From positions 20,876-84,875 of the forward strand of contig CAZAPG010000029.1 of NCBI GenBank assembly GCA_964486935.1: DNA of 64,000 nt. The letters are read 5' to 3'. A program made the translations under genes and the position numbers. The DNA comes from CAZAPG01 sp964486935 (GTDB taxonomy: Bacteria; Chloroflexota; Anaerolineae; 4572-78; J111). Positions 55,660 through 64,000 of this stretch are shown here, in pieces (the stretch's first letter is position 1; each line of letters starts with the position of its first letter). The notes beneath the pieces were generated by a model that saw only the letters and a program-made list of their open reading frames with translations, searched no databases and was not told the origin of the DNA.

Positions 55660-58092
55660 TTAACATGGATTCTGACCATCCAGCACTTCTCTTATTTTGC
55701 ACACCAGCGTTTTGGGGCTAAACGGTTTTTGCAAAAAGGCAGCGCCCGGCTCTAATACGCCGTGATGAGCAATGGCCTCGTCGGTATAGCCCGACATATA
55801 AAGGGTTTTGATATCGGGTTGTTGTTGACTTATCTGCTCAACAACGGCTTTGCCGCTCACGCCCGGCATAATCACATCGGTTAGTAACAAATGGATTGGC
55901 CCGGAATAACGTAATGATAGCATCAACGCCTCCTGGCCGTTATGGGCTTCTAAAATAGTATACCCCTGTCGCCGTAAAATGCGCCGGGTTAGCTCGCGCA
56001 CGCCGTCGTCATCTTCTACCAGTAAAATGGTTTCGTGGCCGGTGGGCAGTTGCACCCCACCTTTGGCCGCAGGGGGGGGCGCATAAAGCTGGGCGGGCGC
56101 GTTGGCCTGGGGCAGATAAACTTTAAACGTGGTGCCGGCCCCCGGTTCGCTATAACACCAAATAGTCCCCCCGTGCTGTTGCACAATCCCAAACACCGTT
56201 GCCAGCCCCAGGCCGGTGCCCTTGCCGCCTTCTTTAGTTGTAAAAAAAGGCTCAAAAATGCGCTTTTGCACCTCTGGACTCATTCCCACCCCGGTATCGC
56301 TAACGGCTAGCATTACGTAATTGCCCGGCTCTACATCCATATGTTCGCTGGTGTAATCTTCATCGAGCGCAACGTTGGCGGTTTCAACGGTTAACTGCCC
56401 CCCATTGGGCATAGCGTCGCGGCTATTAACGGCCAGATTGACAATAATTTGCTCCATTTGGGTCGGGTCTACTTTAACGCTCCAGAGAGAGGAGGACAAT
56501 CTCATTTGCAGGTCAATATTTTCGCCAATAACCCGTTGCAGCATTTTGTCGATGTTGGTCACAATATCGTTCAGGTTCAGCACTTTTGGTTCTAAAATTT
56601 GCTTGCGGCTAAAGGCCAGCAATTGCCTGACCAAATCCGACGCCCGCCGGCCGGCATCCAGCACCTTGTCGATAGTTTCTACCAGCGGGTCATGGGGAGA
56701 TAACTGGGCGCGCATCAATTCGGTAAAGCCATTGATAACGGTTAACAAATTGTTAAAATCGTGGGCCACGCCGCCGGTCAACTGGCCTATCGCCTCCATT
56801 TTTTGAGACTGCTGGTACTGTTCCTCCAGTTTCAATTCGCGGGTTATATCGCGTTTGGCGCTCACATAATTTACTACGGCCCCGTTTTCATCGCGTACAG
56901 GGGTAATGGTGGCATCTTCGGTATACAGGCCGCCATCTTTTTTGCGGTTTGTAAAGCGTCCCTGCCAAACCTGCCCGGCGGCAATAGCTGACCACATCTT
57001 TTGGTAAAATTCATCATTCTGCCGGCCGCTTTTGAGAATTTTTGGGTTTTGCCCAATCACCTCTGCTCTATTATACCCCGTAACCCGTTCAAAGGCAGGG
57101 TTTACGTACATAATTGAGCCATTGGCGTCGGTAATCACTATACTTTCGGCAATTTGCTCAACCGCCGTACTGAGCAACTGGCGCTCTTTATTAAGCCTGA
57201 CTCTGGCCAGCGCTCCGGCCACCTGGTCGGCCACGCTCCAGCCCAGATTTACCTCTTCTGTAGAAAAGTGACGCGCTTCAACCGATTCCAGGGCCAAACA
57301 GCCAACCACCTGCTCAGAAATTATCACAGGTAAAATCAGCAGCGACGCAATATTTCTTTGACGCAATAGAGCTTCAAAGGGTTTCAAATTTGGTTCGCGG
57401 ACAGCCTCAACTACCAGCGGCATTTTATTTTTTAGAATGTACTGCAAAAACGGGTCTTGGGTTATGGGGGTGCCGGTATTTAGCATCGCCGGCAGATGGC
57501 CGGCGCGATATTCGGCAACTACAACCGACTCGTTTTTTTTCTGATTTATCAAACGGGCCATTACTTTGGGCAGGTTAAAGGTTTTAGCCAGCTCGCGGCA
57601 GGCAACCTCCAGCAGGGCTTCGGAGTCCAGGCCGGCAGCGGACGAGGCAATAATTTGGTTGAGCAGGGCCAGTTCGCGATTTCGCCGGTGCAGTTCTTCT
57701 TGCCCGCGTTTACGCTCGATAGCATAGCGAATGGTTCGGGCCAACATCCGGCTATCAAACTCGCCCTTTATCAGATAGTCCTGAGCGCCTTCGCGCACGG
57801 TTTCAAGGGCAAAGGTTTCGTCATCAAGCCCGGTTAGTAAAATTACCGGCACATAGGGGGCCTGGCTTTGGGTTTGGATCAGGGTATCCAGCCCATTGCT
57901 ATCGGGCAGGCCAAGGTCTAACAGCAATATATCGAAGCTTTCTTGAGCCAGCAACTCCAACCCGGCCGCCAGATGGTCGGCATGAGCCAGTTCAAATTGG
58001 CCGGATTTTATCTCTTTGAGCAGTTCGCGCAGCAGGCGCGCATCTCCGGGGTTGTCTTCAATTAGCAATATTCTAATATTTTGACTTATCAT
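55660..58092 (-). CDS. Hybrid histidine kinase (REC-GAF-PAS-HK-REC)
   Basis: An 810-residue cytoplasmic protein: receiver (1-125, ILLLDLGLP), GAF (about 150-300), PAS (about 310-425), a HisKA domain of the VAHDFNNLL type with His444, HATPase (DTGVGMS, GTGLGLATV) and a C-terminal receiver (about 685-805, LLLTDVIMP, LQKPFSP). All key residues are intact. The H-box subtype differs from its neighbours, so it is not a simple duplicate of them. It starts 18 bp after the single-domain receiver gene, which suggests that they are co-expressed; the receiver could accept phosphate from this or neighbouring kinases. Confidence 0.92.
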   Translation of the reverse strand: MISQNIRILLIEDNPGDARLLRELLKEIKSGQFELAHADHLAAGLELLAQESFDILLLDLGLPDSNGLDTLIQTQSQAPYVPVILLTGLDDETFALETVREGAQDYLIKGEFDSRMLARTIRYAIERKRGQEELHRRNRELALLNQIIASSAAGLDSEALLEVACRELAKTFNLPKVMARLINQKKNESVVVAEYRAGHLPAMLNTGTPITQDPFLQYILKNKMPLVVEAVREPNLKPFEALLRQRNIASLLILPVIISEQVVGCLALESVEARHFSTEEVNLGWSVADQVAGALARVRLNKERQLLSTAVEQIAESIVITDANGSIMYVNPAFERVTGYNRAEVIGQNPKILKSGRQNDEFYQKMWSAIAAGQVWQGRFTNRKKDGGLYTEDATITPVRDENGAVVNYVSAKRDITRELKLEEQYQQSQKMEAIGQLTGGVAHDFNNLLTVINGFTELMRAQLSPHDPLVETIDKVLDAGRRASDLVRQLLAFSRKQILEPKVLNLNDIVTNIDKMLQRVIGENIDLQMRLSSSLWSVKVDPTQMEQIIVNLAVNSRDAMPNGGQLTVETANVALDEDYTSEHMDVEPGNYVMLAVSDTGVGMSPEVQKRIFEPFFTTKEGGKGTGLGLATVFGIVQQHGGTIWCYSEPGAGTTFKVYLPQANAPAQLYAPPPAAKGGVQLPTGHETILLVEDDDGVRELTRRILRRQGYTILEAHNGQEALMLSLRYSGPIHLLLTDVIMPGVSGKAVVEQISQQQPDIKTLYMSGYTDEAIAHHGVLEPGAAFLQKPFSPKTLVCKIREVLDGQNPC

Positions 58093-58110
58093 AATAGCGC
58101 TGCCTTATCG

Positions 58111-58563
58111 CTATTTATCCAAATCAGGGAGTTGCACGATTGATAGCCAAAAGCTTTCAAAAGCCTCCATCACCCGCATAAACTTCTCCAGGTCGACCGG
58201 CTTGGTAATGTAGGCATTGGCGTGAAGCTGGTAACTTTGCACTATATCCTCATCGGCGGCAGAGGTGGTGAGCACAACCACCGGGATGCGTTTTAGCTGC
58301 CCATTATTTTTTAACTCTCGCAATACTTCATGCCCATTTTTTCGGGGTAAATTCAAATCGAGCAAAACGATATGAGGCGCCGGACGATTTGTATACTGCC
58401 CCTTGCGCCGCAGAAAAGCCATTGCCTCTACGCCATCTTCAACCACATGTAGTTGATTAAGCACCTGGGCTTCCTTTAGCGCCTCCCGGGTTAAACGTAC
58501 ATCGCCGGGGTTATCTTCAACCAGCAAAATTTCTATGGGTCGAATTTGTTGTTGGCTCTGCAT
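58111..58563 (-). CDS. Single-domain response regulator (Rcp1-like)
   Basis: A 150-residue stand-alone receiver with LLVEDNPGDVRLTREALKE, VVEDGVEAMAFLRRKG, IVLLDLNLPRKNG (phospho-acceptor Asp), VVLTTSAADED and YITKPVDL. The wording matches the Rcp1/phytochrome-partner subgroup, which fits the two phytochrome-type kinases (ASHDL-EPL) upstream in the same array. It has no output domain, so it is expected to act as a phosphate shuttle or by protein contact. Between it and the upstream kinase gene lies the 47-bp palindromic repeat. Confidence 0.92.
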   Translation of the reverse strand: MQSQQQIRPIEILLVEDNPGDVRLTREALKEAQVLNQLHVVEDGVEAMAFLRRKGQYTNRPAPHIVLLDLNLPRKNGHEVLRELKNNGQLKRIPVVVLTTSAADEDIVQSYQLHANAYITKPVDLEKFMRVMEAFESFWLSIVQLPDLDK

Positions 58564-58579
58564 AAACGGGTTCCTTTAC

Positions 58580-58626
58580 AGCTACTCCAGACCTCAAAGG
58601 TTTTTGAAACCTTTCAGGTCTTCATT
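58580..58626 (-). repeat. 47-bp dispersed palindromic repeat, copy 2
   Basis: Same element as 1235-1281 in opposite orientation, differing in the loop and in a few stem bases: GACCT-GAAAGGTTT pairs imperfectly with AAACCTTTGAGGTC. It sits in the 90-bp gap between two genes of the kinase array and may affect the mRNA locally. Confidence 0.8.
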
Positions 58627-58653
58627 GCATGAAAATCTGACATGTCGAAATTA

Positions 58654-61281
58654 TCAATGTGGCAGGGCCGGTAATGTAAAATAAAAGGTTACACCTTCCC
58701 CATTATTTGGCTCAACCCAGATTTGCCCGCCGTGACGTTCGACAATTTTTTTGCAAACGGCCAGCCCAATGCCGGTGCCCGGATAGGCTGCTTTGCCGTG
58801 CAGCCGTTGAAAAATAACAAATATCCGTTCGGAAAATTCCGGCTGAATCCCAATGCCGTTATCCCGCACTGAAAATAACCACATACCATTTTGTCGCCGC
58901 GCCTCGATATGGACTTGCGGGGAGGAGTTGCCTCTAAACTTTAAGGCATTGCTAATTAAATTTTGAAAGAGCTGCTCCAACTGCACCTCATCGGCCATAA
59001 GCATTGGCAAAAAGCCGTAAGTAATTGTAGCTTCGGTTTCTTCAATAGCCAGTTTGTGGGTAGTTAACACCCGTTTTAAAACCGGTTCACAATTGGTTGG
59101 CGCCGGCGCTTTACCTTGGGTTCCCAGCCGAGAGAAGGCCAGCAGGTCGTTAATCAATGTTTTCATGCGGGCAGCGCCATCAACCGCAAAGTCAATAAAT
59201 TCCCTAGCGTCGCCATCCAATTGGCTACTGTAGCGGCGCTCCAGCAGTTGCAGGTAGCTGGTTACCATCCGCAGCGGTTCCTGCAAATCGTGCGAGGCCA
59301 CATAGGCAAATTGTTCCAGTTCGGTGTTGGAGCGGCGCAGTTCTTCGGCGGTTCGCTTTAAAGTTTCTTCGGCCTGCTTGCGCTCGGTAATGTCTACAAT
59401 GGCGCTTAAAATCAGCAACCCGTCTTCGGTTTGAATGGGGCTAAGGCCAATTTCAACCGGAACCAGGCTGCCATCTTTACGCCTGGCAAACAGGTCTCGC
59501 CCTTTGCCCATTGGCCGGGCCTGGGGGTCGGCCAGAAACTCAGCCCGCAGGGTAGGGTGCTCGCGTTGCTGCGCTTCTGGAACCAGTATCTCAACCGGCT
59601 GACCGATTAATTGGTGACGCTGATAACCAAATAACGTTTCTGCCTGAACGTTGACCATCGCAATCTGGCCGGCCTGGTTAACCACCACAAAAGCATTGGG
59701 CGAGGATTCAACCACCTGTCTGAAGCGCTGTTCGCTCTCTTTAATGGCTTCCTCGGCTCGTTTTTGTTCGGTAATATCCCGAAAGTTGGCCACAAAGGCT
59801 TGTACGGCCGGTTCATCCAGCAGATTAGCGCCGGTGGCCGACATCCAGCGCCAGGAGCCATCTTTGTGGCGCATTCTTACTTCGGTGGTAACGTACTCGT
59901 CGGGATTTTGGCTTAACCGCTTAAAAACCTCGCTCGCTTTGGGCAAATCATCGGAATGCACCAGGGCAAAGGCGCTGCGCCCCACCGACTCGTCGGGCAT
60001 GTAGCCCAACACTTTTGAAATTGACGGACTTTCATAAACAATATTCCCCTGGCGGTCAACCAGGGCCACCACATCGAGCGAGTTTTGAATGAGCACCCGA
60101 AAGCGGCGCTCGCTGGTTTGTAGCGTTTTGGTGCGTTCTTCAACCCGCGCTTCCAGTTCGCTGGCGTAAGCCTGTAGCTGGGCCTGTTGTTGGTTGATAG
60201 CCGCCGCCATTCGATTGAACTCGCGGGCCAGTTGCCCCAACTCATCCTGCGCCGTTTCGGGCAGGCGTACATCCAGTTTGCCCTGGGCAAAACGGGCGGC
60301 CCCGCTTTGCAGGGCCAGCACCGGCCGGGTAATGGTTCTGGCCAGCCAGCCGGCCAAAATTGTAGCCAGCAGCAAAGCCACGCCGCTAATGGCGGCAATG
60401 GTCAAGCCCAACGTACTGGCCGGGGCCAGAGCTTCGGCCTGGTCTAGTTTGACAACCAGGCACAGCCCGCGCGCGGGCAGCCAACGATAAACCGTAATTA
60501 CCGGCGCGCCCCGGTAATCGGTGGTAGAAGCAGTTCCGCTCTGGCCGGCCAGGCAGGCCGTTACGCTCTCTGTATAGTCGCCTCGTTGCAGCACCGCCGG
60601 GTCAAAAATAAAGCGGGGTTGGGTGACATACAGATTAGAGGCGTTCACTAAAAAGGCGTCGTCGGTTTGGTGGTTGGCGGTGCGGCGCTGAATAATGCTG
60701 TTCAGATCGGCCATATCCAGCCGGCCGGCCAGCACGGCCAGCAGCCGGCCATTTAGGCTATGCACCGGCGCAGACGCGGTCATCACCGGCTGGCGCAACG
60801 CCAGTGAATAGCGCAAGTTTTCCACGTAAGGCCCCTGCTGCCCCTGAATAAAATATGGCCGATTTTCTTTGAACTTACCCACTTCGACGGGGTCGGTGGC
60901 GGCAATAACCTGGCCCGACTCGGCGTGGAGCACCAGCACCTGTTTGAACTCTCTTCGGCCCACCCACGGCAACAAATTAGCCGTCAAACGCTCTTGCGCC
61001 GCCTGAGTTTGCCGGCTGTTTGGGTTTACCATATTGGCGACATCTTCAATAACAGACTGCGAAAGAGCCAGGGCAATGATGTCCTGTTGATGGTCTTCAA
61101 TCCAGGCATTCAAGGCGGCTTCCTTTTCCAGCGAAACAGCAAACAGCTCTGAGGTGACGGCCCGATACAGCGCCTGACGGCCGCTGGTATAAGCCAGCCA
61201 GCCGGTAACGCCCACCAGCAGCGCGGCAAAAATTACAAAAACTATGGTTAATTTGGCGGTTATGCTTAATTTTAAATTCAC
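58654..61281 (-). CDS. Membrane sensor kinase (dCache-HAMP-PAS-PAS-HK)
   Basis: An 875-residue protein. Transmembrane helix 1 (about 8-30), an extracytoplasmic double-Cache-like sensor (about 35-295, FKENRPYFIQGQQGPYVENL is a typical Cache stretch), helix 2 (about 298-318), HAMP (about 320-372), coiled coil, PAS (about 395-510), PAS (about 525-640), and a phytochrome-type HisKA with His664 in ASHDLQEPL plus HATPase (DNGIGIQ, GTGIGLAV). All motifs are intact. Start is GTG with no clear ribosome site. Its kinase half is nearly a duplicate of that of the gene at 62318, and the lipoprotein gene lies between the two, so it may sense that lipoprotein's ligand. Confidence 0.9.
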   Translation of the reverse strand: MNLKLSITAKLTIVFVIFAALLVGVTGWLAYTSGRQALYRAVTSELFAVSLEKEAALNAWIEDHQQDIIALALSQSVIEDVANMVNPNSRQTQAAQERLTANLLPWVGRREFKQVLVLHAESGQVIAATDPVEVGKFKENRPYFIQGQQGPYVENLRYSLALRQPVMTASAPVHSLNGRLLAVLAGRLDMADLNSIIQRRTANHQTDDAFLVNASNLYVTQPRFIFDPAVLQRGDYTESVTACLAGQSGTASTTDYRGAPVITVYRWLPARGLCLVVKLDQAEALAPASTLGLTIAAISGVALLLATILAGWLARTITRPVLALQSGAARFAQGKLDVRLPETAQDELGQLAREFNRMAAAINQQQAQLQAYASELEARVEERTKTLQTSERRFRVLIQNSLDVVALVDRQGNIVYESPSISKVLGYMPDESVGRSAFALVHSDDLPKASEVFKRLSQNPDEYVTTEVRMRHKDGSWRWMSATGANLLDEPAVQAFVANFRDITEQKRAEEAIKESEQRFRQVVESSPNAFVVVNQAGQIAMVNVQAETLFGYQRHQLIGQPVEILVPEAQQREHPTLRAEFLADPQARPMGKGRDLFARRKDGSLVPVEIGLSPIQTEDGLLILSAIVDITERKQAEETLKRTAEELRRSNTELEQFAYVASHDLQEPLRMVTSYLQLLERRYSSQLDGDAREFIDFAVDGAARMKTLINDLLAFSRLGTQGKAPAPTNCEPVLKRVLTTHKLAIEETEATITYGFLPMLMADEVQLEQLFQNLISNALKFRGNSSPQVHIEARRQNGMWLFSVRDNGIGIQPEFSERIFVIFQRLHGKAAYPGTGIGLAVCKKIVERHGGQIWVEPNNGEGVTFYFTLPALPH

Positions 61282-61316
61282 AATTAATTATTAACGCAAA
61301 GCCCGTTTCAAACAAC

Positions 61317-62303
61317 CTATGGGCGGTAAATCTGGTTTAGAAATTGGGTGGTATACACTTCGGTGGTCGCCAAAGGGGTGGTGATGACTCCCTGGCGGCG
61401 CAGCGTGTCAGCCATACCTGTCCAAATTTCTGGCGTCATCCAGCCAATATAATCTTGCCCGGTGTTGACCAGAGGCAAACTGGCAAACATCTTTTCATTC
61501 TCCAGCGACACATCGACCTGGGGATTGTATTTAGCTACCAGGTTGCCGGCTTTGGTTGAATTTTCAACGGTGTAGCGCCAGCCCTTGAGGGTAGCCCGCA
61601 GAAAACTTGCTACCAGTTCCGGGTCGGTTTCAATCAATTTATCGATGGTGAAAATAACATCGGCGTAAAAGTGCAGCCCGTAATCCTCGGGGTAGATTAC
61701 ATTGAGACGATAACCGGCCTTTTCAGCCTCAATTTGCTGAGAGGTGATAAAGCCGACGGCGACATCAACTTTGCCGCTGTACAGGTCTTCAAAACCGGCG
61801 GAGATATTTTCGGTATATTGCTCAGGCGAGATACCCACGCGGCCCATCATGGCGTGCAAATAGGGCCGGGAACGCTCTCTGATTTGAATGGTTTTACCCA
61901 CAAAATCTTCGGGGTGGGTAATGCCAGACTCGGCCAGGGCAAAAAAAGCAAACGGATCGCGCCGAAGGATGGCGGCCACAGCTTTAACTGGCCGGTTGTT
62001 GGCTCTGGCAATAATCAATTCAGAGCCGTTGGCCATGCCAAAGTGGGCCGTACCGGCCAGCACCGGCAGCAAGCGGTCAACAAACGGCCCGCCCTCGATA
62101 AAGGTAACGGCCAGCCCTTCGGCGGCATAATAGCCATTCTGGTCGGCGGCGTAGAACCCGGCAAATTGAGCCGAGTGAGTCCAGGCCAGTTGCACGATAA
62201 TGGGCGTTAATGTGGCCGGCGACCCCTGATTAAGCGGTCCGCAGGCCGCCAGACCAAACATAACCCCCAGGCTTATCAGCAGCCCATATAGTATTGTTTT
62301 CAC
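61317..62303 (-). CDS. Orphan NMT1/THI5-like substrate-binding lipoprotein
   Basis: About 328 residues. The signal peptide MKTILYGLLISLGVMFGLAAC ends in a lipobox. The body matches NMT1/THI5 periplasmic binding proteins: VQLAWTHSAQFAGFYAADQNGYYAAEGLAV, GTAHFGMANGSELIIARA and FATIDKLIE-like text near residue 215 (FTIDKLIETDPELVASFLRATLKGW). Such proteins bind pyrimidine, sulfonate or related ligands for an ABC importer, but no permease or ATPase gene is in the window. The ORF opens at 62321, overlapping the upstream stop, yet CGGAGG stands 6 bases before GTG 62303, giving the better signal peptide. It may act as a ligand-presenting partner of the flanking kinases. Confidence 0.87.
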   Translation of the reverse strand: MKTILYGLLISLGVMFGLAACGPLNQGSPATLTPIIVQLAWTHSAQFAGFYAADQNGYYAAEGLAVTFIEGGPFVDRLLPVLAGTAHFGMANGSELIIARANNRPVKAVAAILRRDPFAFFALAESGITHPEDFVGKTIQIRERSRPYLHAMMGRVGISPEQYTENISAGFEDLYSGKVDVAVGFITSQQIEAEKAGYRLNVIYPEDYGLHFYADVIFTIDKLIETDPELVASFLRATLKGWRYTVENSTKAGNLVAKYNPQVDVSLENEKMFASLPLVNTGQDYIGWMTPEIWTGMADTLRRQGVITTPLATTEVYTTQFLNQIYRP

Positions 62304-62317
62304 CAAAATCCTCCGTT

Positions 62318-63880
62318 TCATTCAGCCGGAATGGTAAAGTAAAAAGTTGCGCCCTGGCCGGGTTGTGATTCAACCCAAATATGCCCCCCGTGGCGCTCAA
62401 CAATGCGTTTGCAGATGGCCAGCCCCAGCCCGGCGCCGGCGTATTCTTCTCTGGTGTGCAGCCGTTGAAAAATAATAAAGATACGCTCGGCAAATTCCGG
62501 GTCAAGCCCAATACCGTTATCGCGCACCCAAAAGCGCCATTCGCTGTTGTGCTGCGTAGCGCCAATATCTATTTGGGGCAACGCTTGCCCCCTAAATTTT
62601 ATAGCGTTACCCACCAGGTTTTGAAATAACTGGGTCAACTGCACCTCGTCGGCCATCACGCTGGGGAGAGGGTTAACGGTGATGGTGGCCCGGCTTTCTT
62701 CGATGGCTATTTGCAGATTGGTCAGCGCGTTTTGCAGGGCCTGGGCGCAGTCGGTTGGCGCAAGAGGCCGGCCCTGTGTGCCAACCCGCGAGTAGGCCAG
62801 CAGGCCATCAATTAAAAGGCGCATCCGCCCGGCGCCATCGCCGGCAAAGGCGATAAATTCTTTGGCCCGTTCATCGAGCTGGTTTGCATAGTAGTTGGTT
62901 AGCAATTGCAGGTAATTGGTAACCATCCGCAGCGGCTCTTTGAGGTCGTGCGAGGCGATGTAGGCAAATTGCTCAAGCTCTTGATTGGAACGCTCCAGTT
63001 CCGCCAGGGCTGCGGTTCGCTCTTTAATCAACTTTTGATTGGCGGAAAAATTTCTGGCGTGGCTGATAGAAGCGGCAATTAGGCCCGCAACCAGTTGCAA
63101 AGTTTGAATATGCGTGTTATCAAACGCGCCTGGCTGCGAGGAAAAAACCTTCAGCACGCCAAAGGCTTCTTTATACGTCAGCGGCACGACAACCATTGAG
63201 CGGACGCCCATTTCCCGGGCGACAGGCTGAACCACCCGGTCATCCTGGTCGGTATCCGCGCTGTAAATGGTTTCGCCCAAGGTAAAGGCCAGCCCCGAAA
63301 GGCTGCCGGTGATTTTTAGCCGCAGGCCAAGCTGCGATACGGCTCTGCCGCTGGCGGCTTTGTAAACCAATTCATCTCCTTCGGCCAGTTCAATCACTAC
63401 CCCTTCGGCCCGAGTTAGAGGGCGGGCGTGGTCGAGCACCGCGCGCAACACCTCACCCAACTCGGGGATAGCCCTGGTGATGGCCTGCTGCAAGTTAATC
63501 ACCTGGGCCAGCCGTTCTCTTTCGACTTGCAACGCCTGCTCTATTTTTTTGCGGCCGGTAATGTCAAACATCAATCCGTGAACAGCGTGCTCACCCACCA
63601 GAATTGCCCAGCGGTTTTGAACCCAAACGATATCGCTGGCGCGGGTGAAGAGGCGGTATTCAATGTTTAACGATTCGCCCGTAGCATCGGCCTGTTTAAC
63701 GGCGGCCAGCACGCGCTCTTTATCGTCGGGGTGCAGCAGCTTGCGCCACAGTTTCTGGTCGGCCAGCCATTCCGCCGGCGAGTAGCCCAGCAGCGTTTCT
63801 ACCTGCGGGCTGATATAGGTGGTTTGGGTTGGCTGTCCGTACTCAACAATGTAAGCAATGGCCGGCAGTTGCTCAACCAA
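62318..63880 (-). CDS. Sensor histidine kinase (PAS-GAF-HK), 5' end uncertain
   Basis: 520 residues counted from a TTG at 63880: PAS (about 1-115, TYISPQVETLLGYSPAEW), GAF (about 135-275) and a phytochrome-type HisKA with His311 in ASHDLKEPL, then HATPase (DNGIGLD, GAGLGLAICK). No ribosome site precedes this TTG, and the same frame stays open upstream through VEDITERKRAEQALRQAETK, the usual end of another PAS/PAC unit, until a TAG at 63964-63962. The true gene is therefore either longer through a frameshift or truncated. The stop overlaps the lipoprotein ORF. The kinase half is very similar to that of the gene at 58654. Confidence 0.8.
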   Translation of the reverse strand: MVEQLPAIAYIVEYGQPTQTTYISPQVETLLGYSPAEWLADQKLWRKLLHPDDKERVLAAVKQADATGESLNIEYRLFTRASDIVWVQNRWAILVGEHAVHGLMFDITGRKKIEQALQVERERLAQVINLQQAITRAIPELGEVLRAVLDHARPLTRAEGVVIELAEGDELVYKAASGRAVSQLGLRLKITGSLSGLAFTLGETIYSADTDQDDRVVQPVAREMGVRSMVVVPLTYKEAFGVLKVFSSQPGAFDNTHIQTLQLVAGLIAASISHARNFSANQKLIKERTAALAELERSNQELEQFAYIASHDLKEPLRMVTNYLQLLTNYYANQLDERAKEFIAFAGDGAGRMRLLIDGLLAYSRVGTQGRPLAPTDCAQALQNALTNLQIAIEESRATITVNPLPSVMADEVQLTQLFQNLVGNAIKFRGQALPQIDIGATQHNSEWRFWVRDNGIGLDPEFAERIFIIFQRLHTREEYAGAGLGLAICKRIVERHGGHIWVESQPGQGATFYFTIPAE

Positions 63881-64000
63881 AGTGCGATATTTGGTCTCGG
63901 CCTGCCGCAGGGCTTGTTCGGCCCGTTTGCGCTCAGTGATATCTTCTACTAACCATTGGTGCTAGTTTGCTAAAGACATAAAGCTCGTCCAAACTGTTGG
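63881..64000 (-). other. Window edge: PAC remnant with reading-frame break
   Basis: On the minus strand, the kinase frame upstream of 63880 encodes a typical PAC-linker and meets a TAG at 63964-63962. A different frame is open from the edge (NSLDELYVFSKLAPMV...) until a TGA near 63931-63929. A single-base shift around 63940-63950 would join the two. The data here cannot tell an authentic frameshift, a pseudogene end or a sequence error. Confidence 0.5.

Noticed and set aside
47826..63880. Kinase array as a phytochrome photoreceptor locus
   Set aside because: The Rcp1-like receiver and phytochrome-type H-boxes hint at it, but none of the GAF domains shows a clear bilin-binding Cys or PHY domain.

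Overview
The window looks like a piece of a chromosome from a filamentous or Anaerolineae-like member of the Chloroflexota. This is an inference from gene content: giant multi-GAF and multi-PAS kinases, tandem M42 peptidases, GT-C glycosyltransferases, the DapL/TrmFO/PpsA neighbours and moderately GC-rich coding sequence with many NTG starts. No 16S or other marker is present. Coding density is high, there are about 43 protein genes, and I found no tRNA, rRNA or CRISPR array.

Layout. 1-1.0 kb: the 5' part of a class B penicillin-binding protein with a Tat-type lipoprotein signal. 1.4-5.0 kb: a pseudo-receiver/PAS/GAF/SpoIIE phosphatase. 5.0-7.3 kb: a two-subunit aconitase X operon with a P-loop kinase. 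7.4-20.8 kb: envelope glycan and lipid functions (three GT-C membrane glycosyltransferases, a GT2 polyprenyl-phosphate sugar synthase, an LPG-synthase-type membrane protein, a double FKBP lipoprotein, a membrane-anchored PLD-like protein and MurJ). 20.8-25.7 kb: PEP synthase, its PSRP-type regulator and three small genes (BCAM0308-like, SWIM, unknown). 26.2-31.2 kb: a CocE-type hydrolase, a SulP-STAS-cNMP transporter and an unknown protein. 31.2-35.1 kb: a TGS/uridine-kinase-like protein and two M42 peptidases. 35.3-36.1 kb: an FhaB/FhaA-like pair. 36.4-39.3 kb: a TIR-transmembrane-WD40 protein. 39.4-47.8 kb: TrmFO, a histidine kinase, three PLP aminotransferases, a TrmH-type methyltransferase and an anSME-like radical SAM protein.

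The right quarter, 47.8-63.9 kb, is one tightly packed minus-strand array of signalling genes. It holds six histidine kinases, seven intact receiver domains and one orphan NMT1/THI5-like lipoprotein, with no DNA-binding output domain. It is the best candidate here for an undescribed system: a lipoprotein ligand sensor, two near-duplicate kinases, a stand-alone receiver and four receiver-first kinases. One of these kinases (50006-51469) has lost catalytic signature residues.

A second theme is small mobile or repetitive DNA. Four copies of an 86-131 bp MITE-like element share terminal inverted repeats, and three of them are flanked by perfect 8-9 bp direct repeats. One copy has rewritten the C-terminus of the 1362-residue hybrid kinase. 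Other short repeat families have entered loops of two glycosyltransferase genes without breaking the frame. A third theme is apparently leaderless transcription: four genes without a Shine-Dalgarno sequence have a promoter whose predicted start is at or next to the start codon.
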